Of a DNA stretch of 40,273 nucleotides, positions 1-7,327 are shown piece after piece. The position numbers and the translations under genes were made by a program. Within the stretch, counting starts at the first letter, position 1. Each line of letters begins with the position of its first letter. Source of the DNA: Oscillatoriales cyanobacterium (GTDB lineage: Bacteria; Cyanobacteriota; Cyanobacteriia; CACIAM-69d); NCBI GenBank assembly GCA_004292515.1, contig RDXB01000055.1, forward strand, positions 1 to 40,273, read 5' to 3'. Below the pieces are notes generated by a model. It saw nothing but the letters and a program-made list of their open reading frames with translations. It did not search any database and was not told the DNA's origin.

Positions 1-25
1 TCGACCGCTTTTCTGAGAGGGATAT

Positions 26-48
26 ATGCCATGAAACCATCATGGCAT
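26..48. repeat. Perfect inverted repeat upstream of polA
   Basis: An 8-bp perfect stem (ATGCCATG / CATGGCAT) encloses a 7-base loop. It lies about 250 bases before the polA start. No T-run follows, so it does not look like a simple Rho-independent terminator. It could be a processing hairpin of an upstream gene that is outside the window, or a protein site. I see no convincing gene between base 1 and the polA start. Confidence 0.5.
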
Positions 49-298
49 CTTGGATGATCTTTAAGCGTTTTTGAGGAAAGTCATCACTGTTGATGAACCT
101 CCTAGCCACGATCGGCGCGTTTGGTGCGTTCTACTCAATTATCCTCAAAACCATTGACGATTTCGCACCGTTTTGGCCCACAACTTCAGCCCGTTGATGA
201 ACCCCGATCGCCCGCCACTAACCGAATCCCCAAGGGGCAATCAAGTCGGGAGAATCAGTCGGCTGGTATCCTGAGAGCGAGCATTCTGCACCTTGCCC

Positions 299-3220
299 AT
301 GACCAGCGCCACAAAAACATTGCTTTTGGTCGATGGCCACTCGCTGGCCTTTCGTGCATTCTATGCCTTTGCCAATGGCCGAGATGGGGGGCTGCGAACC
401 TCAACGGGAATTCCCACCAGTATTTGTTATGGGTTTATTAAGGCCTTGCTCGACACGATCGCCCTCGAAAAACCCCAGGCGATCGCCGTGGCCTTCGACA
501 CCCGCCAACCCACCTTTCGCCACGAAGCCGACGCAACCTACAAGGAAGGGCGACCCGAAACACCAGAAGACTTTATCGAGGATATCCAAAACCTTGAAAA
601 CCTGCTAGCGGCGTTGGGTTTATCAATTGTGAAAACGCCGGGATTTGAAGCCGATGATGCGATCGGTACACTGACTCAACAAGGGGTAGCGGCTGGATAT
701 CGTGTCCGAATTTTGAGTGGCGATCGGGATTTGTTTCAACTAATTGACGATCGCTTAGATGTCAGCGTTTTGCACTTGGGGGGGCGCGATGCTAAATCCT
801 CTCGATATAGTGAATGTCGATCGGCGCAGGTGGTTGAAAAATGGGGGATTTTGCCGGAGCAAGTGGTGGACTTCAAAGCCCTCTGCGGCGACAAGTCCGA
901 TAATATTCCCGGCGTGAAGGGCATTGGCGAAAAAACAGCAGCCCAACTCCTGCAAACCCGTGGCTCCCTTGAGGGGATTTATGGGGCAATCGACAGCCTC
1001 AGCAAAGCTGTTAAAACCAAGTTGATTGCCGATCGCGATGCCGCTTTTCATTCCCGATTTATGGCACAGATCAAGTTAGATGTGCCCTTGGAAACGGCGA
1101 TTGAGACCTTTGATCTAAATGGGTTTGATCGCGATCGGCTCGTGCCCGTTTTGCAGCAACTGGAACTCAACCAATTTTTGAAGCAAATTGAGCGGCTACA
1201 AACTCGCTTGGGTGGATCAGAACCGATCGCCCTATCCACAAGCGCGACGGGGCGATCAGCTCCTGCTGCAACCCGTTACGAATCTGAAGAAACCTGGTTT
1301 TTTAGTGCTGCTGACACGGACGCACAGCAAGAAACCCAGGCAACTGAGGCGATCGGCCCGGCTGAGTTTACGCCGCAAATTATTACCCAACCCAACCAGC
1401 TTTCCCAGCTAATTTCGGCGCTGTTGGCTTGTCAAGATCGCGAGTGGCCCGCCGCTTGGGATACAGAAACTACTGATCTCGATCCACACAAGGCTGAATT
1501 GGTGGGAATTGGGGTTTGTTATGGTCGCGAAACCGAGGTGACGGTGGCCTATATTCCGGTGGGTCATGCCAATGGTGAACAACTCGATCGCGCCAGCGTC
1601 TTGGCAGCCCTCAAGCCCGTTTTGGAAAGCGAAAATCACCCGAAAGTGCTACAAAATGCCAAGTTCGATCGGGGAATTTTCCGGGCCCAGGGCATTCAGT
1701 TGGCGGGTGTGGTGTTTGACCCAATGTTGGCTAGCTATGTCTTGAATCCAGAAGCCAGCCACAATTTAACGGATTTAGGCCGGCGCTATTTGGGTGTGAG
1801 TGCCACCAGCTATCAAGATTTGGTTCCCAAGGGTCAAACGATCGCCGATGTGGAAATTTCGGCGGTGGCGAATTATTGCGGAATGGATGTTTATAGTGCG
1901 TTTCATTTGGTCAAAATTCTGCGATCGCAACTGGCCAGCGAGCAAGATTTGTTACCGCTGTTTGAGCAAGTGGAACTGCCATTAGAGCCGGTATTATCGG
2001 CTATGGAATATCGCGGCATTCGGATCGATACGCCCTACCTTGCTGGTTTTTCAAAGCAACTAGAAACGGATTTGTTGGCGATCGAGCAGCGGGCCTACGC
2101 GGCAGCGGGCGAGACGTTTAATTTGGGATCACCAAAGCAACTGAGTGAATTGTTGTTTGATCGCCTAGGTCTGGATCTCAAAAAGTCTCGTAAAACCAAA
2201 ACCGGCTATTCAACGGATGCGGCCACGCTCGAAAAACTGAAGGATGATCACCCCGTGGTCGAGGCGATTGTGGAGCATCGCACCCTGGCTAAACTAAAGT
2301 CTACCTATGTGGATGCATTACCCCAGTTGGTGTCAGCCAAAACCCACCGGGTGCATACGGATTTTAACCAAGCAGTGACAGCTACCGGGCGGCTGTCATC
2401 CTCAAATCCCAACTTACAAAATATCCCCATTCGCACGGCTTTTAGTCGGCAAATTCGTCGTGCTTTCTTACCTCAAAATGGGTGGTTGCTGGCAGCGGCT
2501 GACTATTCGCAAATTGAGCTGAGAATTCTGGCCCACTTAAGCCAAGAACCCGTTCTCATTGAAGCCTATCAAACGGGCAAAGATGTCCATGCCCTGACGG
2601 CACAACTCTTGCTCGATCGCCCAGAGGTGACCGCAGAGGAACGCCGCCTCGGCAAAATCATCAACTTTGGTGTGATCTATGGGATGGGGGCCCAGCGATT
2701 TGCCCGGGAAGCCGGGGTGTCGCGTCAGGATGCGAAGACTTTTATTGATCGCTTTAACGAGCGATATCCACTGGTGTTTGCCTATTTGCAACAAATGCAA
2801 CGGGAGGCGATCGCCCTGGGCTATGTGCACACGTTGCTGGGGCGGCGGCGCTATTTTCAATTCATGAGTCCATCGTTGAATCAATTGCGCGGCTGTGATC
2901 CTGCCGAAATTGACCTCGATCGCCTGAGGATCAACGGTCAAAATGATGCGCAATTGTTGCGAGCGGCCGCGAATGCACCGATTCAAGGATCGAGCGCCGA
3001 TATTATCAAGATTGCGATGGTGCAGCTTCACCAGAAATTGCGATCGTGCAACTCCAGATTGCTGTTGCAAGTGCATGATGAATTGGTGTTTGAAGTGCCA
3101 CCGGATGAATGGGAAATGACCCGGGCGATCGTACAAGAAACGATGGAATCAGCCGTGACGCTTAGTGTGCCCTTGTCTGTCGAAGTGCGGGCGGGTCAAA
3201 ACTGGATGGAAGCGAAATAG
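299..3220 (+). CDS. polA: DNA polymerase I
   Basis: Family A polymerase for gap filling, Okazaki-fragment processing and repair synthesis. All three domains are visible. The N-terminal 5' nuclease has LVDGHSLAFRAFYA, GFEADDAIG, SGDRDLFQL and CGDKSDNIPGVKGIGEKTA. The proofreading exonuclease has DTETTDLD near residue 388, NAKFD, and YCGMD (the Y-x3-D motif), so it looks active. The polymerase has motif A DYSQIELR (about 734), motif B RRLGKIINFGVIYG (about 782) and motif C QVHDELVFE (about 923). Length is about 973 aa, a little longer than E. coli Pol I. A TTG at 293 is in frame, but the ATG at 299 gives the expected family N-terminus and is preferred. The TAG stop at 3218-3220 coincides with the target site of a small mobile element. 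The gene appears monocistronic. Confidence 0.97.
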   Translation: MTSATKTLLLVDGHSLAFRAFYAFANGRDGGLRTSTGIPTSICYGFIKALLDTIALEKPQAIAVAFDTRQPTFRHEADATYKEGRPETPEDFIEDIQNLENLLAALGLSIVKTPGFEADDAIGTLTQQGVAAGYRVRILSGDRDLFQLIDDRLDVSVLHLGGRDAKSSRYSECRSAQVVEKWGILPEQVVDFKALCGDKSDNIPGVKGIGEKTAAQLLQTRGSLEGIYGAIDSLSKAVKTKLIADRDAAFHSRFMAQIKLDVPLETAIETFDLNGFDRDRLVPVLQQLELNQFLKQIERLQTRLGGSEPIALSTSATGRSAPAATRYESEETWFFSAADTDAQQETQATEAIGPAEFTPQIITQPNQLSQLISALLACQDREWPAAWDTETTDLDPHKAELVGIGVCYGRETEVTVAYIPVGHANGEQLDRASVLAALKPVLESENHPKVLQNAKFDRGIFRAQGIQLAGVVFDPMLASYVLNPEASHNLTDLGRRYLGVSATSYQDLVPKGQTIADVEISAVANYCGMDVYSAFHLVKILRSQLASEQDLLPLFEQVELPLEPVLSAMEYRGIRIDTPYLAGFSKQLETDLLAIEQRAYAAAGETFNLGSPKQLSELLFDRLGLDLKKSRKTKTGYSTDAATLEKLKDDHPVVEAIVEHRTLAKLKSTYVDALPQLVSAKTHRVHTDFNQAVTATGRLSSSNPNLQNIPIRTAFSRQIRRAFLPQNGWLLAAADYSQIELRILAHLSQEPVLIEAYQTGKDVHALTAQLLLDRPEVTAEERRLGKIINFGVIYGMGAQRFAREAGVSRQDAKTFIDRFNERYPLVFAYLQQMQREAIALGYVHTLLGRRRYFQFMSPSLNQLRGCDPAEIDLDRLRINGQNDAQLLRAAANAPIQGSSADIIKIAMVQLHQKLRSCNSRLLLQVHDELVFEVPPDEWEMTRAIVQETMESAVTLSVPLSVEVRAGQNWMEAK

Positions 3221-3281
3221 AGCCTGTCGCCAATTAGCCCAAAACCCTCATTCCATTGTTAGGAAATTAACAAGGGGCTTA
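3220..3281 (+). mobile_element. MITE-like element, left arm only, fused to polA stop
   Basis: The left arm starts GAGCCTGTCGCC and continues with AAAACCCTCATTCC, closely matching the left arm of the intact copy at 30573. The preceding TA (3218-3219) plus the element's first G forms the polA stop codon TAG. The arm ends at the half-palindrome ACAAGGGGCTTA, where a second copy begins at the TA (3280-3281). The matching right arm is not clearly recognisable after 3427 and is probably eroded. Confidence 0.7.
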
Positions 3282-3425
3282 GGGCGCGTCGTCATATCGC
3301 TTGAAACCCTGATTCCGCCGTCACAAGATCGTGAGGGACAAGGGGCTTAAGCCCCTTGTTACGACAATTGGGGCACGGAAAACTGACCATTTGAGATCCA
3401 GTCCATCGAATTTGATAACACCCCT
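3282..3425 (+). mobile_element. MITE-like element, near-complete copy (144 bp)
   Basis: The copy is flanked by TA at 3280-3281 and 3426-3427. Its left end reads GGGCGCGTCGTC; its right end, read on the minus strand, is AGGGGTGTTATC. A perfect 22-bp palindrome with GGGGCTTAAGCCCC at its core lies at 3338-3359. The right arm after the palindrome (TTACGACAATTGGGGCA) matches the copy at 30573. No reading frame is present, so it is non-autonomous. It sits inside the palindrome of the older polA-linked copy and about 70 bases before the next gene's start. Confidence 0.75.
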
Positions 3426-3494
3426 TAAAACCTGCCCCCACGATCCCGATCGCTCCTGTCATCAACACCATCGCCAACGCGATTACCCAAATTT

Positions 3495-4736
3495 GTGCTG
3501 AATTTTGCCAGCTACTTTTTTGCGCCGGGGGGCTGGGGCACCCATGCGCGATCGTTCGCGGGGGCGCTGCATTGCTTAACCCCGATCGCCCTTGACCATT
3601 GGCATCCTCCGCAAGTATTGACCCACCCTGAAACCGGGGTTGCTGAGATTTTGGCGGCCAATTTCAGCCCTGACACAACTGCACCGACGATCGCGATCGT
3701 GCCCGGTGCCAAGATTCCGCCGATGGTGGGTCGCTACAAAATCGGCTTTTTTGTGTGGGAAACCAGCCATATTCCCCAGCATTTTTGTCAAGCACTCGAT
3801 CAGTTTGATGCCCTGTGGGTGCCGTCCCTGTGGCAGCGGCAGGTGGCGATTCAGTCGGGCTTGGCGGCCGATCGCATTCAGGTAGTGCCGGAAGGAGTTG
3901 ACCCGCTGTTATTTTGCCCCGCCGATCACCCAGTCCATCAGTCAGTTAATCGCCCAGTTAATCGCCCAGTCCATCAGTCAGTTAATCGCCCAGTTCATCA
4001 GTCAGTTCATCAGTCAGTTCATCAGTCAGTCCATCAGTCAGTTAATCGCCCAGTCCATCAGTCAGTTAATCGCCCAGTCGATCGCCCGACTGATCCCGAT
4101 CGCCCCTTTCACTTCGTCACTGTCGGCAAGTGGGAACGGCGCAAGGGCATTGATTTGGCGATCGCTGCCTTTGCCAGGGCCTTTGGGCCGCGAGATCGAG
4201 TTGAGCTGGTGCTGCACAGCCACAACGGCTATCAACCCGGATTTGAGCTACGGGAGGCGATCGCCCGCGCGGCCCCAGCTTTGGGAGCCGATCCCAGTCG
4301 AATTCGGCCCAGCTATCCCCAAGGGCGATCGGGATTGGTGCAACTGCTGCGTGGGGCCGATGCGTTTTTGTTGCCCACCCGGGGCGAGGGCTGGGGACTG
4401 CCCATTTTGGAAGCAATGGCCTGTGGGCTGCCCTGCATTGTCACGGACTGGAGCGGTTTGCGCGCCTATGCTCATCCCGGCAACAGCTATCTAATTCCGG
4501 TGAAAGCACTCGTGCCGGTGGATGATCCCGCGTTTTTTGACCCGGCGCTCAATTGGGGCTGCTGGGCAGAACCGGATCTAGAAGCAATCGTGGCGCTGAT
4601 GCGACAGGTCTATCGCGATCGCGCTGGGGCCCGTCAGATTGGGGCGATCGCCCGTGCAGAGGCGGCTGAGTTTTGGACATGGGAGCGGGCAGCCCACACC
4701 GCCATCGCCCACCTATCGCAACTTTGCCCCTGTTGA
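3495..4736 (+). CDS. Family 4 (GT-B) glycosyltransferase with tandem-repeat linker
   Basis: A retaining GT-B glycosyltransferase of the GT4 type, likely cytoplasmic and working on polysaccharide or glycolipid; donor and acceptor cannot be told. The N-terminal domain ends at VVPEGVDPLLF. The C-terminal nucleotide-sugar domain opens with FHFVTVGKWERRKG and carries the EX7E signature (E298 GWGLPIL E306) followed by EAMACGLPC. Length is 413 aa. The GTG at 3495 is used as start because nothing better lies in frame; the start is uncertain. Twelve four-residue units (HQSV or NRPV, residues 148-195) are inserted exactly in the linker between the two Rossmann domains. The gene stands alone: a MITE precedes it and about 290 bases of non-coding DNA follow. 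Confidence 0.85.
   Translation: MLNFASYFFAPGGWGTHARSFAGALHCLTPIALDHWHPPQVLTHPETGVAEILAANFSPDTTAPTIAIVPGAKIPPMVGRYKIGFFVWETSHIPQHFCQALDQFDALWVPSLWQRQVAIQSGLAADRIQVVPEGVDPLLFCPADHPVHQSVNRPVNRPVHQSVNRPVHQSVHQSVHQSVHQSVNRPVHQSVNRPVDRPTDPDRPFHFVTVGKWERRKGIDLAIAAFARAFGPRDRVELVLHSHNGYQPGFELREAIARAAPALGADPSRIRPSYPQGRSGLVQLLRGADAFLLPTRGEGWGLPILEAMACGLPCIVTDWSGLRAYAHPGNSYLIPVKALVPVDDPAFFDPALNWGCWAEPDLEAIVALMRQVYRDRAGARQIGAIARAEAAEFWTWERAAHTAIAHLSQLCPC
3936..4079 (+). repeat. In-frame 12-bp tandem repeat, 12 units, inside the GT4 gene
   Basis: Twelve contiguous 12-bp units encode HQSV (CATCAGTCAGTY) or NRPV (AATCGCCCAGTY), in the order H N N H N H H H H N H N, followed by a diverged DRPT. The unit is a multiple of three, so gain or loss of units changes only linker length. 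Near-identity between neighbouring units suggests recent expansion by slippage or unequal recombination. Confidence 0.95.
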
Positions 4737-4790
4737 GAAGGTACGGGCGTGGGTATGTCCATTAGCTACCGAATTGTGACTGTACGGTGA

Positions 4791-4985
4791 CTGTTCATTA
4801 GCCCCACAGCACAATGGCTGCTTGAGTTTTACATCGAAACCTACGGTGGAATCTTACTGCAAAATGGTGATGCCGCTCCGGTGGTCGATCGCCTAGACCT
4901 CCTTTGGCCTCAAGCGACCAGCCCGATCTCCCCAAACGGCCAACCCAGCGCCCCACCCACCAACTCAGACCAAAATTTCCGCTAG
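4791..4985 (+). other. Open frame without start codon, possible gene remnant
   Basis: The 286 bases between the GT4 and methyltransferase genes hold one open frame of 64 codons, from just after a TGA (4788-4790) to a TAG (4983-4985). Its first part reads naturally (AQWLLEFYIETYGGILLQNG) and then becomes proline-rich. There is no ATG or TTG, and only an internal GTG. It may be the tail of a decayed gene. No family recognised. Confidence 0.25.
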
Positions 4986-5022
4986 GATATGGGTCGCTTA
5001 CGCCCTTTTTCTAGCCTTCGCC

Positions 5023-6492
5023 GTGCCAGCCGCCGCCAGTCATTCCGCCAGTCACCCCGCCAGTCCTCTTGCCCGCCGCCCGATCGCCATTGACCTGTTT
5101 GCCGGAGCGGGGGGAATGTCCCTTGGGTTTGAAATGGCCGGATTTGATGTGGCCGTGGCGGTGGAAATTGATCCGATTCACTGTCTAACCCATCAATACA
5201 ATTTTCCGCAGGGGGCGGTGCTCTGTCGCAGTGCCGCTGAGGTGACTGGAGCCGAAATTCGTCAGCAGTTGGCGCAGGTTTTGCAGGGCGATCGCTCGCA
5301 AATCAACCCCGATCGCGCCGGTTTGATCAAATCCCCAGAATTAGCTCAATTACCGGGATTATTTAAATCACCAGAATCACCAGAATTACCAGAATTACCA
5401 GAAATTGACGTGATCTTTGGCGGCCCCCCTTGCCAAGGATTTTCGATGATGGGGAAGCGAGCCTTTGATGATCCGCGCAATGCCCTGATGTTTCACTTTG
5501 CGCGACTGGTGCAGGAGCTGCAACCCAAATATTTCGTGATTGAAAATGTACGGGGCATGACCCTCGGCCAGCATCGACAGTTTCTGGATGAATTAATTGA
5601 ATTATTTGCGACGATCGGCTACCAAATTGAAGCCAATTATCGGGTTTTAAACGCGGCCCATTTTGGAGTGCCCCAAGATCGCCAGCGACTGTTTTTGCTC
5701 GGTGCGCGATCGGGGTTGCCCCTGCCGGCCTATCCCGCGCCGATCACTCGTCGGCCGGCCCTTTCCAAAAGTGCCAAACGGGACAACATTTTAGGTGACT
5801 TGCCCCGTTGCCCCACGGTGGCCGAGGCGATCGCCGATTTGCCCAACGTGGATGCCTATGAGAGTTTGCGGGAGTCAGACTGGCTGGCCACCGAGCACCT
5901 AGGCGACCCGACCAGCGATTATGCCCAACAATTGCGAGGGCTGCTGCGGGATTCGGCAGACTTCAGCTACCCACGCTCGACCACCCGATCGCACCTGTCG
6001 GGTTGTTTGCGCACCGACCACGGAGCCACCTCGATCGCCCGTTTCCAAGCCACTCCTTGGGGCGAAGTCGATCGCATCAGCCGTTTTTTGAAGCTACACC
6101 CAGACGGCATCTGCAACACCCTGCGCGCCGGAACCCCCAGCAATCGCGGTGCATTTACCTCGCCGCGCCCGATTCATCCCCACCACGGCCGCTGCATCAC
6201 CGTGCGAGAAGCGGCGCGGCTCCATTCCTACCCCGATTGGTTTTGTTTCCACGGCACGAAATGGCACGGGATGCGCCAAATCGGCAACTCTGTGCCGCCT
6301 TTGCTGGCTCGGGCTGTGGCCGCCGAGGTGCGATCAGTCTTGGGCAACCCACCCACCCAACCGGAGCGGGCGATCGCCCCATTCGATCGCGCCTGGTTAA
6401 CCTACACCATGGGCCAAGCCGCCGACTTCTACACCGTCAGCCGCCACGCGATCGCCCCACGCCAACGCCAAACCGCCAGCCCATCATCCTAG
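5023..6492 (+). CDS. Orphan cytosine-5 DNA methyltransferase (Dcm family)
   Basis: It transfers a methyl group from S-adenosylmethionine to C5 of cytosine. Motifs are in canonical order: I, DLFAGAGGMSLG from residue 24; IV, GGPPCQGFS with catalytic Cys137; VI, ENV at 174; VIII, QDRQR at 218; then a target-recognition region and motif X, RQIGNSVPPLLARAV. Length is 489 aa. Translation begins at GTG 5023; the first 20 residues are low-complexity and dispensable-looking. An insertion before motif IV (residues 116-127) is made of SPE/LPE repeats. No restriction endonuclease or specificity subunit is adjacent, so it appears solitary. Specificity cannot be read from the sequence. Established: the orphan enzyme M.Ssp6803I of Synechocystis methylates CGATCG, the HIP1 core; this gene is a candidate homologue by context only. 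The neighbour downstream is a truncated tnpB. Confidence 0.92.
   Translation: MPAAASHSASHPASPLARRPIAIDLFAGAGGMSLGFEMAGFDVAVAVEIDPIHCLTHQYNFPQGAVLCRSAAEVTGAEIRQQLAQVLQGDRSQINPDRAGLIKSPELAQLPGLFKSPESPELPELPEIDVIFGGPPCQGFSMMGKRAFDDPRNALMFHFARLVQELQPKYFVIENVRGMTLGQHRQFLDELIELFATIGYQIEANYRVLNAAHFGVPQDRQRLFLLGARSGLPLPAYPAPITRRPALSKSAKRDNILGDLPRCPTVAEAIADLPNVDAYESLRESDWLATEHLGDPTSDYAQQLRGLLRDSADFSYPRSTTRSHLSGCLRTDHGATSIARFQATPWGEVDRISRFLKLHPDGICNTLRAGTPSNRGAFTSPRPIHPHHGRCITVREAARLHSYPDWFCFHGTKWHGMRQIGNSVPPLLARAVAAEVRSVLGNPPTQPERAIAPFDRAWLTYTMGQAADFYTVSRHAIAPRQRQTASPSS
5368..5403 (+). repeat. In-frame 9-bp tandem repeat in the methyltransferase
   Basis: Four 9-bp units (TCACCAGAA twice, then TTACCAGAA twice) encode SPE-SPE-LPE-LPE between motifs III and IV. 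The stretch is AT-richer than the rest of the gene, and the preceding residues look like older, diverged copies of the same unit. Confidence 0.85.
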
Positions 6493-6511
6493 GGGCGATC
6501 GTTCTTCAGGC

Positions 6512-7087
6512 CAGGCAATCGGCTTAGACGTTGGCCTCAGCGATTTCTATACGGATAGTTTTGGGCTGACGGTTGAAAATCCGCGCTTTCTCCGTCAAGG
6601 AGAAAGACGGCTAAAACAGGCTCAAAGGTGCGTCTCTAGACGTGTTAAGAGGTCTAACAATCGTGGCAAGGCTAGAGTGATTCTAGGGAAGCGCCATCTC
6701 AAGATAAGTAGGCAGCGTAAAGACCATGCCGTGAAATTGGCAAGGTGCGTGCTCACATCTAACGATGTTGTCGCCTATGAAGACTTGAGAATTAAAAATA
6801 TGGTCAAGAATCACTGTTTAGCCAAGTCGATTAACGACATATCTTGGTATCAGTTTCGGTCTTGGTTGGAATACTTGGGCAAGGTATTCGGAAAGATCAC
6901 CGTTGCCGTTCTACCCAATGGAACGAGCCAGGAATGCTCTAGCTGCGGGGCGATTATCAAAAAGTCCCTATCAACTCGCACTCATGCCTGTCGGTGTGGG
7001 TGCGTGTTAGACCGAGACCACAACGCCGCTAGAAACATCCTGAGTCGAGGATTGGCTACCGTGGGGCACACGGGAGCTTCATGCTAG
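6512..7087 (+). pseudogene. tnpB: 5'-truncated TnpB (IS200/IS605 family) remnant
   Basis: An open frame encodes the C-terminal half of a TnpB RNA-guided nuclease. It starts at about QAIGLDVGLSDF (RuvC-I Asp codon at 6527) and runs through VVAYEDLRIKNM (RuvC-II Glu codon at 6779). It then has a four-cysteine zinc finger (CSSCG ... CRCGC) and DRDHNAARNIL (RuvC-III, about 7010-7039). The C-terminus GHTGASC is typical. The N-terminal recognition and wedge region, usually about 190 residues, is missing. The frame runs without a natural start into the end of the methyltransferase gene; the first usable start is GTG at 6677, inside the nuclease domain. All three RuvC motifs survive, so decay is a 5' deletion rather than scattered mutation. 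No left end and no tnpA were seen. Confidence 0.88.
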
Positions 7088-7200
7088 ACATGAGCAACGC
7101 TTTAGGAGAATCGTCCTCTACCTTGGTTGGAGTAATCCTGTCAAAGCAAGTCGGCTCGTAGATTAAAGAATCCTCGTGCATTTACGCCGGGGAGTGTCAA
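7088..7200 (+). mobile_element. IS200/IS605 right end with putative omega-RNA scaffold
   Basis: The sequence after the tnpB stop ends in a short imperfect hairpin (CCTCGTGCATTTACGCCGG, then GGAGTGTCAA at 7200). This is the form of IS200/IS605 right ends in cyanobacteria. In characterised TnpB systems the omega-RNA spans the end of tnpB and the right end, and the guide is the flanking DNA just after it. Here that flank is a tandem repeat (7201 onwards). Whether any RNA is made cannot be seen. Confidence 0.65.
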
Positions 7201-7264
7201 TAGCGATCGAAGGGAATAGCGATCGAAGGGGATAGCGATCGAAGGGGATAGCGATCGAAGGGGA
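7201..7264 (+). repeat. 16-bp tandem repeat, four units
   Basis: Four head-to-tail copies of TAGCGATCGAAGGGGA (the first ends GGAA) begin at the first base after the IS right end. Each unit contains one CGATCG. There are no spacers, so this is not a CRISPR array. It lies 64 bases before the mutS start and could influence the mutS promoter region. Confidence 0.95.
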
Positions 7265-7327
7265 TAGAGAGTTTTTAACAACAGGCTGACTATTTAAAAC
7301 TTTCCATCCTCTCAAGAACCCGATAGG

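Noticed and set aside
3898-4494. 198-aa frame rich in SISQLIAQ/FISQ repeats overlapping the GT4 gene
   Set aside because: It is the shifted-frame translation of the 12-bp repeat; the GT4 frame carries all family motifs.
6490-6510. MITE end at the methyltransferase stop (TAGGGGCGATCG)
   Set aside because: The match stops after the HIP1-like bases and leads straight into tnpB sequence.
6003-6527. 174-aa frame at the end of the methyltransferase gene
   Set aside because: It overlaps motif X of the real enzyme in another frame, with Pro/Arg/His-rich content typical of a shadow frame.
7201-7264. Possible CRISPR array
   Set aside because: The four units are directly head to tail with no spacers, and no cas gene is present.
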